Shown here piece by piece: positions 22,714 to 33,380 of a DNA stretch of 64,000 bases. The stretch covers positions 31,749,001 to 31,813,000 of the forward strand of contig OX419758.1 in NCBI GenBank assembly GCA_948567375.1, given 5' to 3'. Below the pieces are notes generated by a model. It was not told where the DNA came from. It searched no databases and worked only from the letters and a program-made list of their open reading frames with translations. This DNA comes from Lunularia cruciata. Lineage: Eukaryota; Streptophyta; Marchantiopsida; Lunulariales; Lunulariaceae. The position numbers and the translations under genes are program-made. Within the stretch, counting starts at the first letter, position 1, and each line of letters opens with the position of its first letter.

Positions 22714-23115
22714 CCAAATCCTATGCTCGTAGTAGGGAAATGTCTATTGGTAGGGTCTTTGTGTAACCCTTGATTGTTGACATTGGTAATAACTCAAGAT
22801 ATTGATAGGCCAAGAGTGTCACATGATGTAAAGAGACTTGCCTAGCATTCTCACTTCTCTCCACATACAAGTATCTTTAAACCCATATACTTACTTGTTG
22901 TTTAGCAACCAGTCCAATGCTAATCCCACCAAACAATTCCAATAGGCATACTTTTTCTATCAAATATTTCCAAGCAAGAAGTATGGTATCCAAAGGTAAT
23001 AAGGTAATAAACTCTAGAAACTCATCCTCACATTGGTCTCTTGGTGATACAAAGGCTCCACTCCAAGCTTTTTGCACCAACTAATCCACATGTTACTCCA
23101 ATGCTTCCTCAAAAC
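22714..23115 (-). pseudogene. A3 cytosine methyltransferase, N-terminal fragment
   Basis: The frame 23,080-22,877 contains the best motif I in the window: KVCLLELFGGISIGLVA, the S-adenosylmethionine-binding loop of C5 methyltransferases. In the next frame LYVERSENARQVSLHHVTLL and KTLPIDISLL follow. An upstream stretch KAWSGAFVSPRDQCEDEFLE precedes motif I. The fragment ends where A2 is inserted, about 50 residues after motif I and before the catalytic cysteine. Confidence 0.75.
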
Positions 23116-23365
23116 TCCACAATGGAACATCCAAGGTAGATGAAACAAATCCACATGTTATTGCAATGCCTCCTTAAAACTCCACAATAGAATATCCATG
23201 GTGAATGGAACAATCCCACTTGTATTCCAAATTTGAGTGATCTCTTCTAGTATTGGGGTATCCTTTGGTATTGCATTCTCCTCCAATAATTCACCAAGTT
23301 AAGTAAAATAACTATTGAAAGCTAAAGCTAATGTCATGGTCTTTGACTATAGTGAGCAAAGATTA

Positions 23366-23965
23366 CCATTACAAAATGCACCAATATAGAATATATTATA
23401 ATACCATTTTCTAGATATATTATCTAGAGGTAGAAATTAGCTTGGTAACATCTAGAAGGATGTTATATATGATGGACCAAGTAGATCAGATAGAGGTGTC
23501 ACCAAAAGAGTACTTCAACTAATAGAGCAAGAGCTAAAAACACCTTGAAAACTTTAATGTCACTTTTGGAGGCCTAAATGGATGAATTAGACCTTGAAAA
23601 TGGACAGAATCCCCATCTTACCATCGACCTAACCTATTAATCTTGTTAAGAGCTTTCCAACAATATCTCACCCAGGCTATTCTAAGCTTCTTATAGGAAA
23701 ATTCCCTTTGTTCAAACTTGTTTGACCAACCATATAGGACAAAGACAAACATGTCATCCATCCATGCAACTAATCTAAGGGTGGAGCTTGTTGGCATATC
23801 ACCAATCCATGTATTTGATCCAAGGGTAGAGATTCCTTTGAAGGGACCCTCTTTGCTATATAATAAAGACAAGGTGGTCCTTTGGGGCATTGGAGTATTG
23901 AGTGTCAAAACTTTGTATTTCTTCTCCAATATTTCTCTTAGTGGTTCTTCTATCCTTGAAATATT
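23366..23965. mobile_element. Unidentified ~600-bp insertion (Z) in A3
   Basis: Family A homology stops after AAGATTACCATTAC (about 23,366) and resumes near TTACACATACTCATCACTC (about 23,965). The interior holds a 120-codon minus frame (23,980-23,618) that is basic and tryptophan-rich near its end (IAWVRYCWKALNKINRLGRW). I do not recognise it. No clear LTR ends or target duplication were found. Confidence 0.4.
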
Positions 23966-24401
23966 ACACATACTCATCACTCACCTAATTGTCAACCTGG
24001 CTTATAAGAAATTGCCTCCTCCCAATAGTGAAAATTCAAACCCATGGAGTATAACACTACTCCATGAACTAGTACATCATAAGACTCTACTATTGTTGCA
24101 ATAGCTTAAGCTCTTATCATAGAGCTATCAATCAGATGATCATATTGAATCTAACTAATGAGCTCCTCACATGTGATATATTCTGTAGGACCATCCCTAG
24201 AGATGTTTAGATCTCAAATGGACACCTTTCCACATTGGTCTTCCGTAGCCCAAGATAGACAATTGCAACCTTCTCCAATATAAGAGGTTGTACACTAGTT
24301 TCTAATAAGACCTCCATGGTGTCTTGACCTTCCTTGAAAGTCCCACCAAACAAAAAATCTCACTTTGGTTGTTGTCCAATATGACAACTCCAAGTGTGAA
24401 T

Positions 24402-25089
24402 TGTGAGCCGGCCTGTCTGTCACTTAGGATGAACCTCTGATGGTTATTATGGTAGTGCACCATGGACTAAAAAGGCAAAGAACCCCAACTCCATCATACT
24501 TTTCCAAGGCTAACACTCAGAGACTCAAACCATTGCTCACTAGAGAACTCAATGAGAGAGAGATAATTGTAAATGAAAGGATGATGAGTACCTCCTCACC
24601 CCTATTTTATATACTTTTGAAATAGTTATGCACCAAAGTTACTAATTATCGCAATAACTCAAGGTATTATGCTAAGAGTTAAATAAAGTCATAAAGTTCA
24701 AGGAATATCCATCCTCAAGGGAATATTTTCCTAAAAATATGGTCTTATCTGGACCCAACCACTAAGTCAAGAATTCTATCACATATCCTTGGACTGTAGA
24801 AGAATTCAAAACAAAAAGGCTTGTGGGTCCAAGAGTTCTTAACTCTTTCCTCAAAGCCAAACACTTAAGAATAAAACCAAGTAAATACACTAAATCAAAA
24901 GTAGTGGTGCTCATCTTTTCCACTTCCTCTAAAGTAAGATCCACTCTATCTTAGCTATGACTAACTTTAGCTAATCATGAATAATGTAGAACCATCTTTT
25001 ATTTCTATATAAATAATATCTCTCAAATACTAAACCAATATCAAATACTAATATCACAATATCACACAGATGCACAAATGGATGTTAGA
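24402..25089 (-). mobile_element. Solo family B LTR in A3
   Basis: A complete family B LTR (plus-strand start TGTGAGCCGGCCTG, end GATGTTAGA) with no internal region. Family A protease sequence lies on both sides and rejoins cleanly (CAAGTGTGAA / GAACCAAGC, compare 18,478-18,490). The flanking GAAT/GAAC may be the remnant of the target duplication. Solo LTRs arise by recombination between the two LTRs of a full element. Confidence 0.9.
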
Positions 25090-27180
25090 GAACCAAGCTC
25101 ACTGAAAGACAACTCTAGTTGGCAACTCCTCCAACCTAATTATTGTTGCCTGCCATAAACCATTGGTTGTTGAAGAGATCCCATGTTCCTCAACCAAGTC
25201 AACTCCACTATCAACTATATCTACTCTAGAAGCAAGAATCGTATCATTTCTACTTTCACAAAGTGTGGCAGTCAACTTGAACATTAGGGATGGATCAACT
25301 TCTAATGGTAACATGTCACTAGTTGAGAACAAAGAGAAGCACATAATCAATTGAGCCACTCCTAACATTATTCTAGACTCTATTTTTGTAGTAGCAGGTG
25401 GTTGACTTTTATCTAGTCCATCATGCACTCCATCACCACCTATCACACTTGCGTTTGGATTTTTAGGAGCCATGGATGTCATCTATAATGCATTAGGGAG
25501 TGTAAAAGATTGGGGAAGTCTAACCTCTCTACAAGCCTTTCTTCTTTGTGATCCAATTCCATTAATGCTCCTCTAGGGCTCTAGAGTATGTATTGCACTC
25601 CTAGTCACTATGGCAGATGCATCTATTTGTGTTACTCTGCACATATGTCCAAGATATTTTTATCACTAGCATAGGAGGTTTAAACCTTAGCATTTGAATC
25701 TGATCCCCTCGGAACTATGGCCATGCTTGCTAATCTCTACTTCAATTCCTCAATCTAAGTAGCTATGGCTATATTAAAAGCAAGGGAAAGTATTGTGCCC
25801 CTACCAAGTGTGGGTCCTCTACCACCACCTTGTTCTTCATGACTTGGAGCTCCTCTACCACTTGCCATTGTAGCTCTTCCACTCCGTAACTTTGGTGGAA
25901 GTCAAAGCATTAGTTATTGGTATGACCAAATCTGTGACAATGGTCACCTTGTTTTTGTGTTGGCTATGATGAGCCAAAGGTATCATGTCCATCATCCTAA
26001 GTGCACTCTCTCTTGTGGTGAGGTCCATTGCAAGCCCAACAAGAAACACCACCACTCAATGGTTGTTATTGACCCAAGAATGAAGTAAAGGTCTAGCTGC
26101 ACTAGGCCTTCCACTCACTCCATAAGCTTTGGGTTGTCCATTCTACCCTTGAAAGCCAACATGATGTGGTGCACTTTGCTACACTCTAGAAGAAGTAATA
26201 GCTATGGATGATCTCGTTACAAAATCTAGATGTCAGCATTGTCCCCTCCACCATGTTGAGCTCAATGCGCTTAGTCAAACTAAAGACCATCACCATAGTA
26301 GGTGAGATGACATGTAACAATATAACATCATGTACTCTATGTCATGACTCCTTGTCCATGATCTCATACCAAAATTAAACTACCTAAGCCTTAGTAGCTC
26401 CTTGAGTGAAACTGATCAGCCATCTCAAGTAAGTGTATGCCTTGCATAGGCTCTCTCTAACCTTTTGTTGGAACTCTTGCAAGCTCTTCACCTTATCAGT
26501 CTATGCTTCCTAGTAGTTTTACCTCAAACACTAGAAGAACTCCACCATGAGGTTAAACCTTGGTATTGCATCACCTCCTAGAATAGTACCTCCACTCATA
26601 GTAGCACCATCTCCAACTAGTGCACCTTTATTAGATACACCAATGCTATTAGAGCTAGAATTTGCAGGTATTGCCAATCCACCCTTAAAAAACAAGCTTG
26701 AAGTGATGGAGATGTAGTTTGGTGACCAATACCATCTCCATAGCTCAATCTACTCCAAGTAATCTCTCTTGAATTCATGATATTCATCCATTGTTTGACC
26801 CTCCAAGTGCTAGAAAAACCCATTCTATACCATGAAGGATGTGAACAAAGTCAAGTTTTACATCTATTCCAAATTGCACCAAGTATCAAACTCTTGGATT
26901 AAGTCATTCAACTCAATGGTACCCACTATACTAGAATAGTTCTTGGGGCATTTGGAGGCCTTATAAATCTTTTCCATGTCCAAAAAAAATGGTGTGGATA
27001 CACCAAGTGCACTCTCAATTGAATCAATTTACATATCAAACTCCAAATCAAGATCAAACTCCTCCCTTACTAGAACCTAAGATATGGGTTGATATCAAGC
27101 ACCACTCCATGTAAACACACTATGTATTTCAATAAAATATTTCCCTAGAATCCTTGAAGAACTTTGGCATAATGATATAC
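25090..27180 (-). pseudogene. A3 gag, zinc-knuckle and N-terminal protease regions
   Basis: Colinear with A1 6,100-8,165. Recognisable minus-strand fragments are 25,482-25,099 (FSLFSTSDMLPLEVDPSLMF, block before the protease), 26,055-25,855 (zinc-knuckle region in a shadow frame) and the gag segment around 26,600-27,000. At the capsid/linker boundary (about 26,150) the codon is CAA, as in A2. Confidence 0.6.
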
Positions 27181-29177
27181 TCCCAATAGCAACTTTAACC
27201 ACCAAGTATCACCACCAAGAACCATCCACTAATGTAACTCTAACTATGATAACTACACTAAGGGAAAGGGTAACCTATAACCTACCACCATAACACTCAT
27301 TCTCATGATCTATAGGCTATCACTTCCTACCTCACCAAAGAGAAAAATAATAATCTGATTGGTCATCATCCTAGCCTCACTACCAAGAGCACACTAGAGC
27401 ACAAACACTCTAAATATTAAGGAACCTCATACATCACATCACACCTCACACTCTAAATGCTAAAGAACCTCATAAAGGAGATCCAATCACAAAAAATTGT
27501 AACAATAACACTCCATCTCACAAATCCAAAATCAAACTAACTTTACCACCATTTGGCATTTGACATAATGGTCTATCTACTCTTATGCTACCAATATCAC
27601 CAAAGATGGGATCAAATTGCCTCTCCTAGCCAAAGTTATAGGAGTATATGTATTAGGCTACCAATCATTAGGACAACAAGTGAGGGTAGACCAGTTAGCT
27701 AGGGAACCAATCTAAGAACTAGAGATATGGGGTTCAAACCTTATTGTGTACAATCTTGAAGAGTGGGCAGATTTGGCCAAACAACTACCAAAAAATCAAT
27801 TATATTGGTTAGCCTCATGCTAGCAAGTTGTACCTTCTAGGCCTTTGTAGCATCTCTAGCCCACAACCCTATGCCTCAAAGCATTCTAGGCTTTTGTAGT
27901 ATCTCTAGCCCACAACCTTATGCGTCAAAGTCTCTAAATGCCAAAATTTAGCCAAATGAGGCCTTTCTTCTTGCCAATTTGAACTCGCTCCAAATGTGGC
28001 CAATCTTCACCAACTCAAGCACTAGCTAGGGTAATTCATGCAACCTCTAATTCTAGAAAACCTCCACTAGCTAGACCTCCAAATTTGGACAACCTCTACC
28101 AATCTAATGCACCTCCTCTATAATTAGTTGGCCATCAAATTCTCTGTTCATTGTCACCTTGGGCCAAATTGAGAGGATGGGAGAGCCAAAATTCAGCCAA
28201 ATGAGACCTCTATTTTTACCAATTTGAACCTTCTTCAAATCTAGCCAACCTTCACCAACTTTAGCACTACCTAAGGCAAGTCATGCAACTTCTAACTCTG
28301 GACAACCACCACCAACTTAGCTAATCTAACGCACTTCCTCTACAATTGGTTGGCCACCAAATCCTTCATTAATTATTACCTCGTGCTAAGTTGAGAGGAT
28401 GTGTATCTCCAAATCCCTAATTCAAGGGGATTGGGTTCTCTAATATATTTCCAATTTTGCACCTTAGCCTCAATTTGCACCAAATCAACCTTTTGGGCTC
28501 AAATCAAACACACACTACCTCAAATTTTGACTCAAATTTGAGAAATTTGGGTAGCACTTTTGCACACCATCTATCTCGCTATTAAATTTGCATCAAGTCA
28601 AATAGTGCTTCCACCTATAATCCATACAACTGAAGAGAATTTAGAGTAATAATAATAATAATAGATACCAAGGATCCCACTAGGTTTGGAGATACGACCA
28701 ACACACACGGTTTTTGCACCTAATTTCCTCCTTATTCTCACTTCTCTAATGTAATCCATTCACACTCAACTTGGATCACAAATCAATCCTAAACTCAATG
28801 GTCTATCAACAAGGGCCTTGATTATAGTCAAGTCACATCCACTCTAGCTAAGAGACTCCAAGTGATGCTCGTCAGCCTCTATCCACCAAAGCCAAGAGCT
28901 CAGATGCTCAACATCAAAGAAGTGAGCTCTTTGGAGTTACACTTCAAAGGTACATTCCTTTGCTTGACTTGGATCTCCAATCCTAATGGTGCCATTGATG
29001 GCATATCTGATGGTGCAGATGGTGCAAGTGACAATGGGTCATGGTATGATCAACATCCCTAACAAACAAATTTAGTTATTGCTAAGTAGTCTCTAAGTAA
29101 CTACTAATATAAATTTGATTGCCAGGACTATCATTTGAGCATCCAAGCAAGCTAGCTTTGGCACTAAAAATGTCTTG
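27181..29177 (-). repeat. A3 5' LTR and leader
   Basis: Aligns with the LTR/leader of A6. The tRNA-like segment lies at 27,687-27,740 (A box TAGACCAGTTAG, B box GGTTCAAACC). A block around AAATTCAGCCAAATGAG is duplicated (about 27,950-28,120 against 28,185-28,345), similar in position to the duplication in A2's LTR. The boundary to C1 is at about 29,177. Confidence 0.75.
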
Positions 29178-30450
29178 AAAACTCTCTCTCTCTCAAGCTA
29201 ATATCAATATTTTTGACACCTTGATGAGATCTGAAATATTCAAATTTATCTAGGTAAAAATTTGGTGAAAATGTCAACAACTTGCTCATCCATAGGAATA
29301 CACTACAAATCTATTTCTCCAACCAATACCTTATCTTTAATAAAATGATAATGAACCTTAATATGTTTGGTCCTAACATGAAATATTGGATGGTTGGCTA
29401 GTAAATACCAAGAATGTCATGAAATGTATATTCCATATTTTGTAATAAAGGTGTGAAGCCAAATTGATTCCTATGTAGCATTAGTGGTACCCCTCTATTA
29501 TGATTTTTCCAAAAAAAAAAAGCAATAGTAAATTGCTTCTTTGATCACCAACTAATGGTAGACCATCCAAGTTTAAAAGCAAAACCTATTCCCAATCTTC
29601 TATCTTGAGCATTTTGTGCACACACAAGTAAACCTTGTACAATAGGTAACCCATCCGTGGAATAGTGAATGATAAAATTTGCTTAAAATAAAATCTTGCA
29701 AACCATATCAAGATGTGTCTTCCTTAGTACTTGTTCAAATTGACTCACTTATTCATTGTCTTAAGTACTTAACTTAATAAAGTTGAGCACTAGAAATAAG
29801 CTTACACTCCATCATACAAAACTTCTCCAACATGTTAAGAATATCTATGTTGTAGTAACCAAAAGTAACTACAATCTTAGATAACTAGATACTCAAGAAA
29901 TATTTTAGCTCTCTTAAGCCCCTTATGTCAAAATTCCCCTTGAATTGATCTTTTACTTGCAAAATGCAATCTTGACCTCTATCAATGTTCATAGCTACTA
30001 ATGATGATAAGGTCGTCAACATAGATGATCAATAAAATCCCATTTTCACCAACTTGTAGTTTTAATACAAAGAATCTAAACTGCAAAGTTGAAATATAAT
30101 GGATAAGTGATAACCATTTATCTTAGCATTTCAAGCTTGTGGAGCCTGCAAAAAGTAAACTTGTATTTACAAACTTTCTTTGGATATCTTGGATCCTCAT
30201 ATCCAGGTGGCTGTACTCTTCCTACACATCTACATTGAGGGAAAGCTTTGTTTAAGCCCATTTGATAGAGCTCCCACTTGTTGAAGGTGGAAAATGCAAA
30301 GAGAATCCAAATGAGTGACATATTGGCAACAAGGCTAAATGTCTTATCAAATCAATTCCATATTGTTGCAAACAGCCCTTTGCCACAAGTCTTGCCTTGT
30401 ATCTACTCCCTATACCACCAGAAGTTCTCTTGATCTTTAAAATCCGCATG
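29178..30450 (-). pseudogene. C1 reverse transcriptase / RNase H (copia)
   Basis: The frame 30,449-30,252 contains RYKARLVAKGCLQQYGID, the conserved copia RT N-terminal block (YKARLVAKGFxQ). Frame 30,321-30,118 carries YQMGLNKAFPQC (from DVxxAFLxG) and VQPPGYEDP. Near 30,012-30,023 the minus strand reads LIIYVDDLII, with the intact catalytic YVDD of copia RT. Downstream only scattered pieces remain and every frame has stops. Confidence 0.85.
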
Positions 30451-31199
30451 CATCAAACTATCTTCTTACTAGAAGGTAAATCCACCAACTCCTATTTTTG
30501 TTGTTGATCTAGTGCTACAATTTCAAGTTCCACAAATTACACCAATTTGTGTGATGCATTGCTTCATCAAGAGAATTTGGTTTACCTTCTTGGATAGTCT
30601 TCACCATACATGCTAAAAAAACTTCAAGTTGAAAGAGCGTAATTGGATATTTGTGCTTTGTTGAGGCATAGGTTAAGGTTGAGAAGTTCTGTTTGTAAAC
30701 TCATCAAAAGGAATTGAAATTTCTGAATTATGTGATTATTTGACAAAGCAGGGAATAAATTTCCTATAGGTTGAGAGACTTGGACTAAAGACTTCTCAAC
30801 ACCTTGACCTAACCAAGGATTTATAGATGGATGAGAATGAGAGTGCTCACTAGAAACATAGACTGCACTTGGAGTACTAGCCTATGGAATAGAGATACTA
30901 GTTGGACTAATTGAAGTGGTAGAGAGTATCTTAAGTTGTAAATCAGATGTCAACTTGTATGATTCTAATATCAAGGTTTTAAATCCTCAAATGCAACATC
31001 TCAGTTGATAATAAAAATTGTAAAACCAGAATTATAACACCTATATCCTTTTTAATTTAAGCCATATCCAAGAAAGAAATGTTTTTGTGTCTTAGGATTT
31101 AGCTTTAGCCTCTTCTCATCAAGAACATGAACAAAGAAAATAGAGAAAAAACCTTCAGATTTGATTATCAGGTTTCTTAAATGTAAGAGCTTGAAAAGG

Positions 31200-33150
31200 T
31201 GTCATTTATGCATTGCTTTGATAAGGGATTGGTTCATCAAGTAAAATTGAATAATTAACTGCTTTTGTCTAATAGAACTTGAGCATTGCCTTCTTGTTGA
31301 GCATAGCTTTTGCAACTTTTGCAATATGTTGGTATTGGTTCTTCATCTCAGCAACTCTATTTTGTTGAGGTGTGTTGCTACAAGTAACTTCATGCTTGAT
31401 ACCTTGCTTGAGGAGAAAAGTATCAAAATGATTTAAAAGGAACTCCACTTTTCCATCTGAACAGAATATGAATATCACAATAATATAAATAAAAAATGTA
31501 GATGTCGGTTATTATGACCATATTGCTTCTTCATAAGTAATTTGAGTATTTGGAAGACTAAAAGGACATCTCATTTTTCTTTCAAAAATTAGACACACAT
31601 ATGTCTTAAAACATTGTCAATAAATGAGATAAAATATTTAGAACTTGTCATACTCTTTTTGAAGCAATTTATATATCAGTGCAGATCAATTGTAACACCT
31701 TGGAGGCCTTTGCACAATTATACTTGAAAGATTTTCTAGCTTGCAAACAAGTTGACAAGGCTTACAATTATAAGCAAAGGAAGACTAGTTACTAGATCTG
31801 AGGAAGGTAACATCTTCAATCTTTGTAGATTCATGTGAACCATTCTTTTATGTTACAACTCAATATTTGGCAGTCAAGCCTTGAATAAGCATAACATTCT
31901 GACTTGTAAGATTCAAGACCTTCCTGTCTAACTTAAACATCTTTTCTATTTTGGATCCAAATTTGAATCCAACTAGGATATTACAGTTCTTATACTTGTA
32001 GAGCAAAACCCTGAAAACTTGAGAACTCTTCTCAATAATCTGGCAAAACAAAACTAGATTCTTGGTCATTGTAGACTTCCCCTAAACCATTACTATTCCC
32101 CAATAGAGTTGAGAATAGGATAGTATGTTAGTATGGGTGATAGTTTAGTTTTATATGTAATAGTAGTATCATCATCCGTATTCACAATCAATAATCTAGA
32201 GAATGATTCTTTAGAACTGATTATACTACCTTTTATCAATTATACTAGCATGATGGATCATGTGGTTTGAGCACCAAAACTAGATGAACCACTCCTCTTC
32301 ACTCTTGGTCATCAATGCAACTGTATGAGTCATTATCAATAGATAATCTTTAGATGATTTCGGAATAGGAATCTCCGTACAGGGAGTTTACAAGATCAAA
32401 TATAAGCTTACTCCTTGAAACAAGTTTTCTCATAAACCTATCTATTTTGGGCTGACCTTGAGTTATACAATGTCTTTGTGAGGATTGACCCTTACTGATA
32501 GCACCTCCACATCCTCTGCCTCTTTCTTCCTTGACCTCTCTTAGCAAAAGCACATGATCTTAGTGAACAAGACCATTACCACCACCTTCTGGCCTTATAG
32601 CTGTATTTCTTTAGAGACTAGTTCATCAAATAGAGGATAAGTATCTCTAATGGCTCTAAAGGTCTGTACTCCTTTGGTACACCTTAAATCATCATCATCT
32701 TCAATCTTAACTCCTATACTAGTCAATTATTCAACCAAATAAAAATGTAATAAATATAATAGGTCATATTCAAATTGTCTTTCTTAAAATCCATAATTTC
32801 TTAAAGTCCACTACTTCAATTGAAGCTTTCTGCCTTTATCAAACATATGAAAGACATCGACCAATACATCCCCACCTTCTTTGGGAGTATCAATACCTTG
32901 TATGTAACCAAACAATGATGGTTAAACATATATGGAAAGATAGTGCACAACTTGATTTGTATGTTTCTTCCAAGCACTTATATTAGAATATGAAGGAGCA
33001 CCCAGGGGAACTTCAACCCCTATGAATAATTGTTCTTTGTCAAAGTTTCACCTGGGATGCTACCAAACGTATCATGATATGATCCCTGTAAAATCATTGC
33101 TTAGCACTCGAGATCCTTCACAAATTTGAACTCAAAAGCTCTCATAACCT
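31200..33150 (-). pseudogene. C1 gag and integrase (copia)
   Basis: The frame 31,478-31,269 shows GIKHEVTCSNTPQQNRVAEM, the copia integrase block 'GIxHxxxxxxTPQQNGVAER' with the third catalytic Glu present. Upstream, frame 32,553-32,350 (REVKEERGRGCGGAISKGQS) resembles the Arg/Gly-rich gag region before a zinc knuckle. Frame 32,069-31,860 (VLNLTSQNVMLIQGLTAKY) resembles the gag-pre-integrase domain. All are broken. Confidence 0.7.
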
Positions 33151-33179
33151 CTCATTTACTCTGAAACCATACTACGAAA

Positions 33180-33380
33180 TGTAAAATGAGAGATAGAGAT
33201 ACCAAAGTTCACCGAAGAAGAATGATCGGCAGGACACTAGTTCTACTCCACTATACATATATAGGAAGAGAAAAGTATACAAATGTTTTGAGTCTCCTTT
33301 CACCGTAAACGAGACTAAAGATTAAATTTTCACGCGAACACTAGCCGCTAGAAATGTTAGCTTGTGACACTCTATCAACA
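33180..33380 (-). repeat. Probable C1 5' LTR
   Basis: On the minus strand it runs TGTTGATAGAGTGTC ... CTCATTTTACA, 201 bp, with TATA-like TATATATG and 10 bases before the primer-binding-like site. It cannot be confirmed by a second copy, because the 3' LTR is not in the window. Confidence 0.4.

Larger units (their letters stand above)
22714..29177 (-). mobile_element. Family A retrotransposon, copy A3 (split by A2)
   Basis: Minus-strand copy with its 5' LTR start near 29,177, inserted in copia element C1. It shows LTR and leader (29,177-27,181), gag (27,180-25,501), protease (25,500-25,090 and 24,401-23,966) and the methyltransferase N-terminus (23,115-22,714), where A2 interrupts it. It also contains a solo family B LTR (24,402-25,089) and an unidentified ~600-bp insertion Z (23,366-23,965). 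No frame is intact. Confidence 0.8.
29178..33380 (-). mobile_element. Ty1/copia retrotransposon C1 (3' part displaced by A3)
   Basis: Minus-strand copia element. A primer-binding-site-like TGGTTTCAGAG (33,159-33,169 on the minus strand, compare the plant initiator-Met TGGTATCAGAGC) lies next to a probable short 5' LTR of about 200 bp (33,180-33,380, starting TGTTGATAGAG, with TATATATGTATAG inside). Integrase precedes RT, the copia order. The RT C-terminus/RNase H is strongly decayed down to 29,180, where A3 begins. The 3' LTR is absent from the window. Confidence 0.75.
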
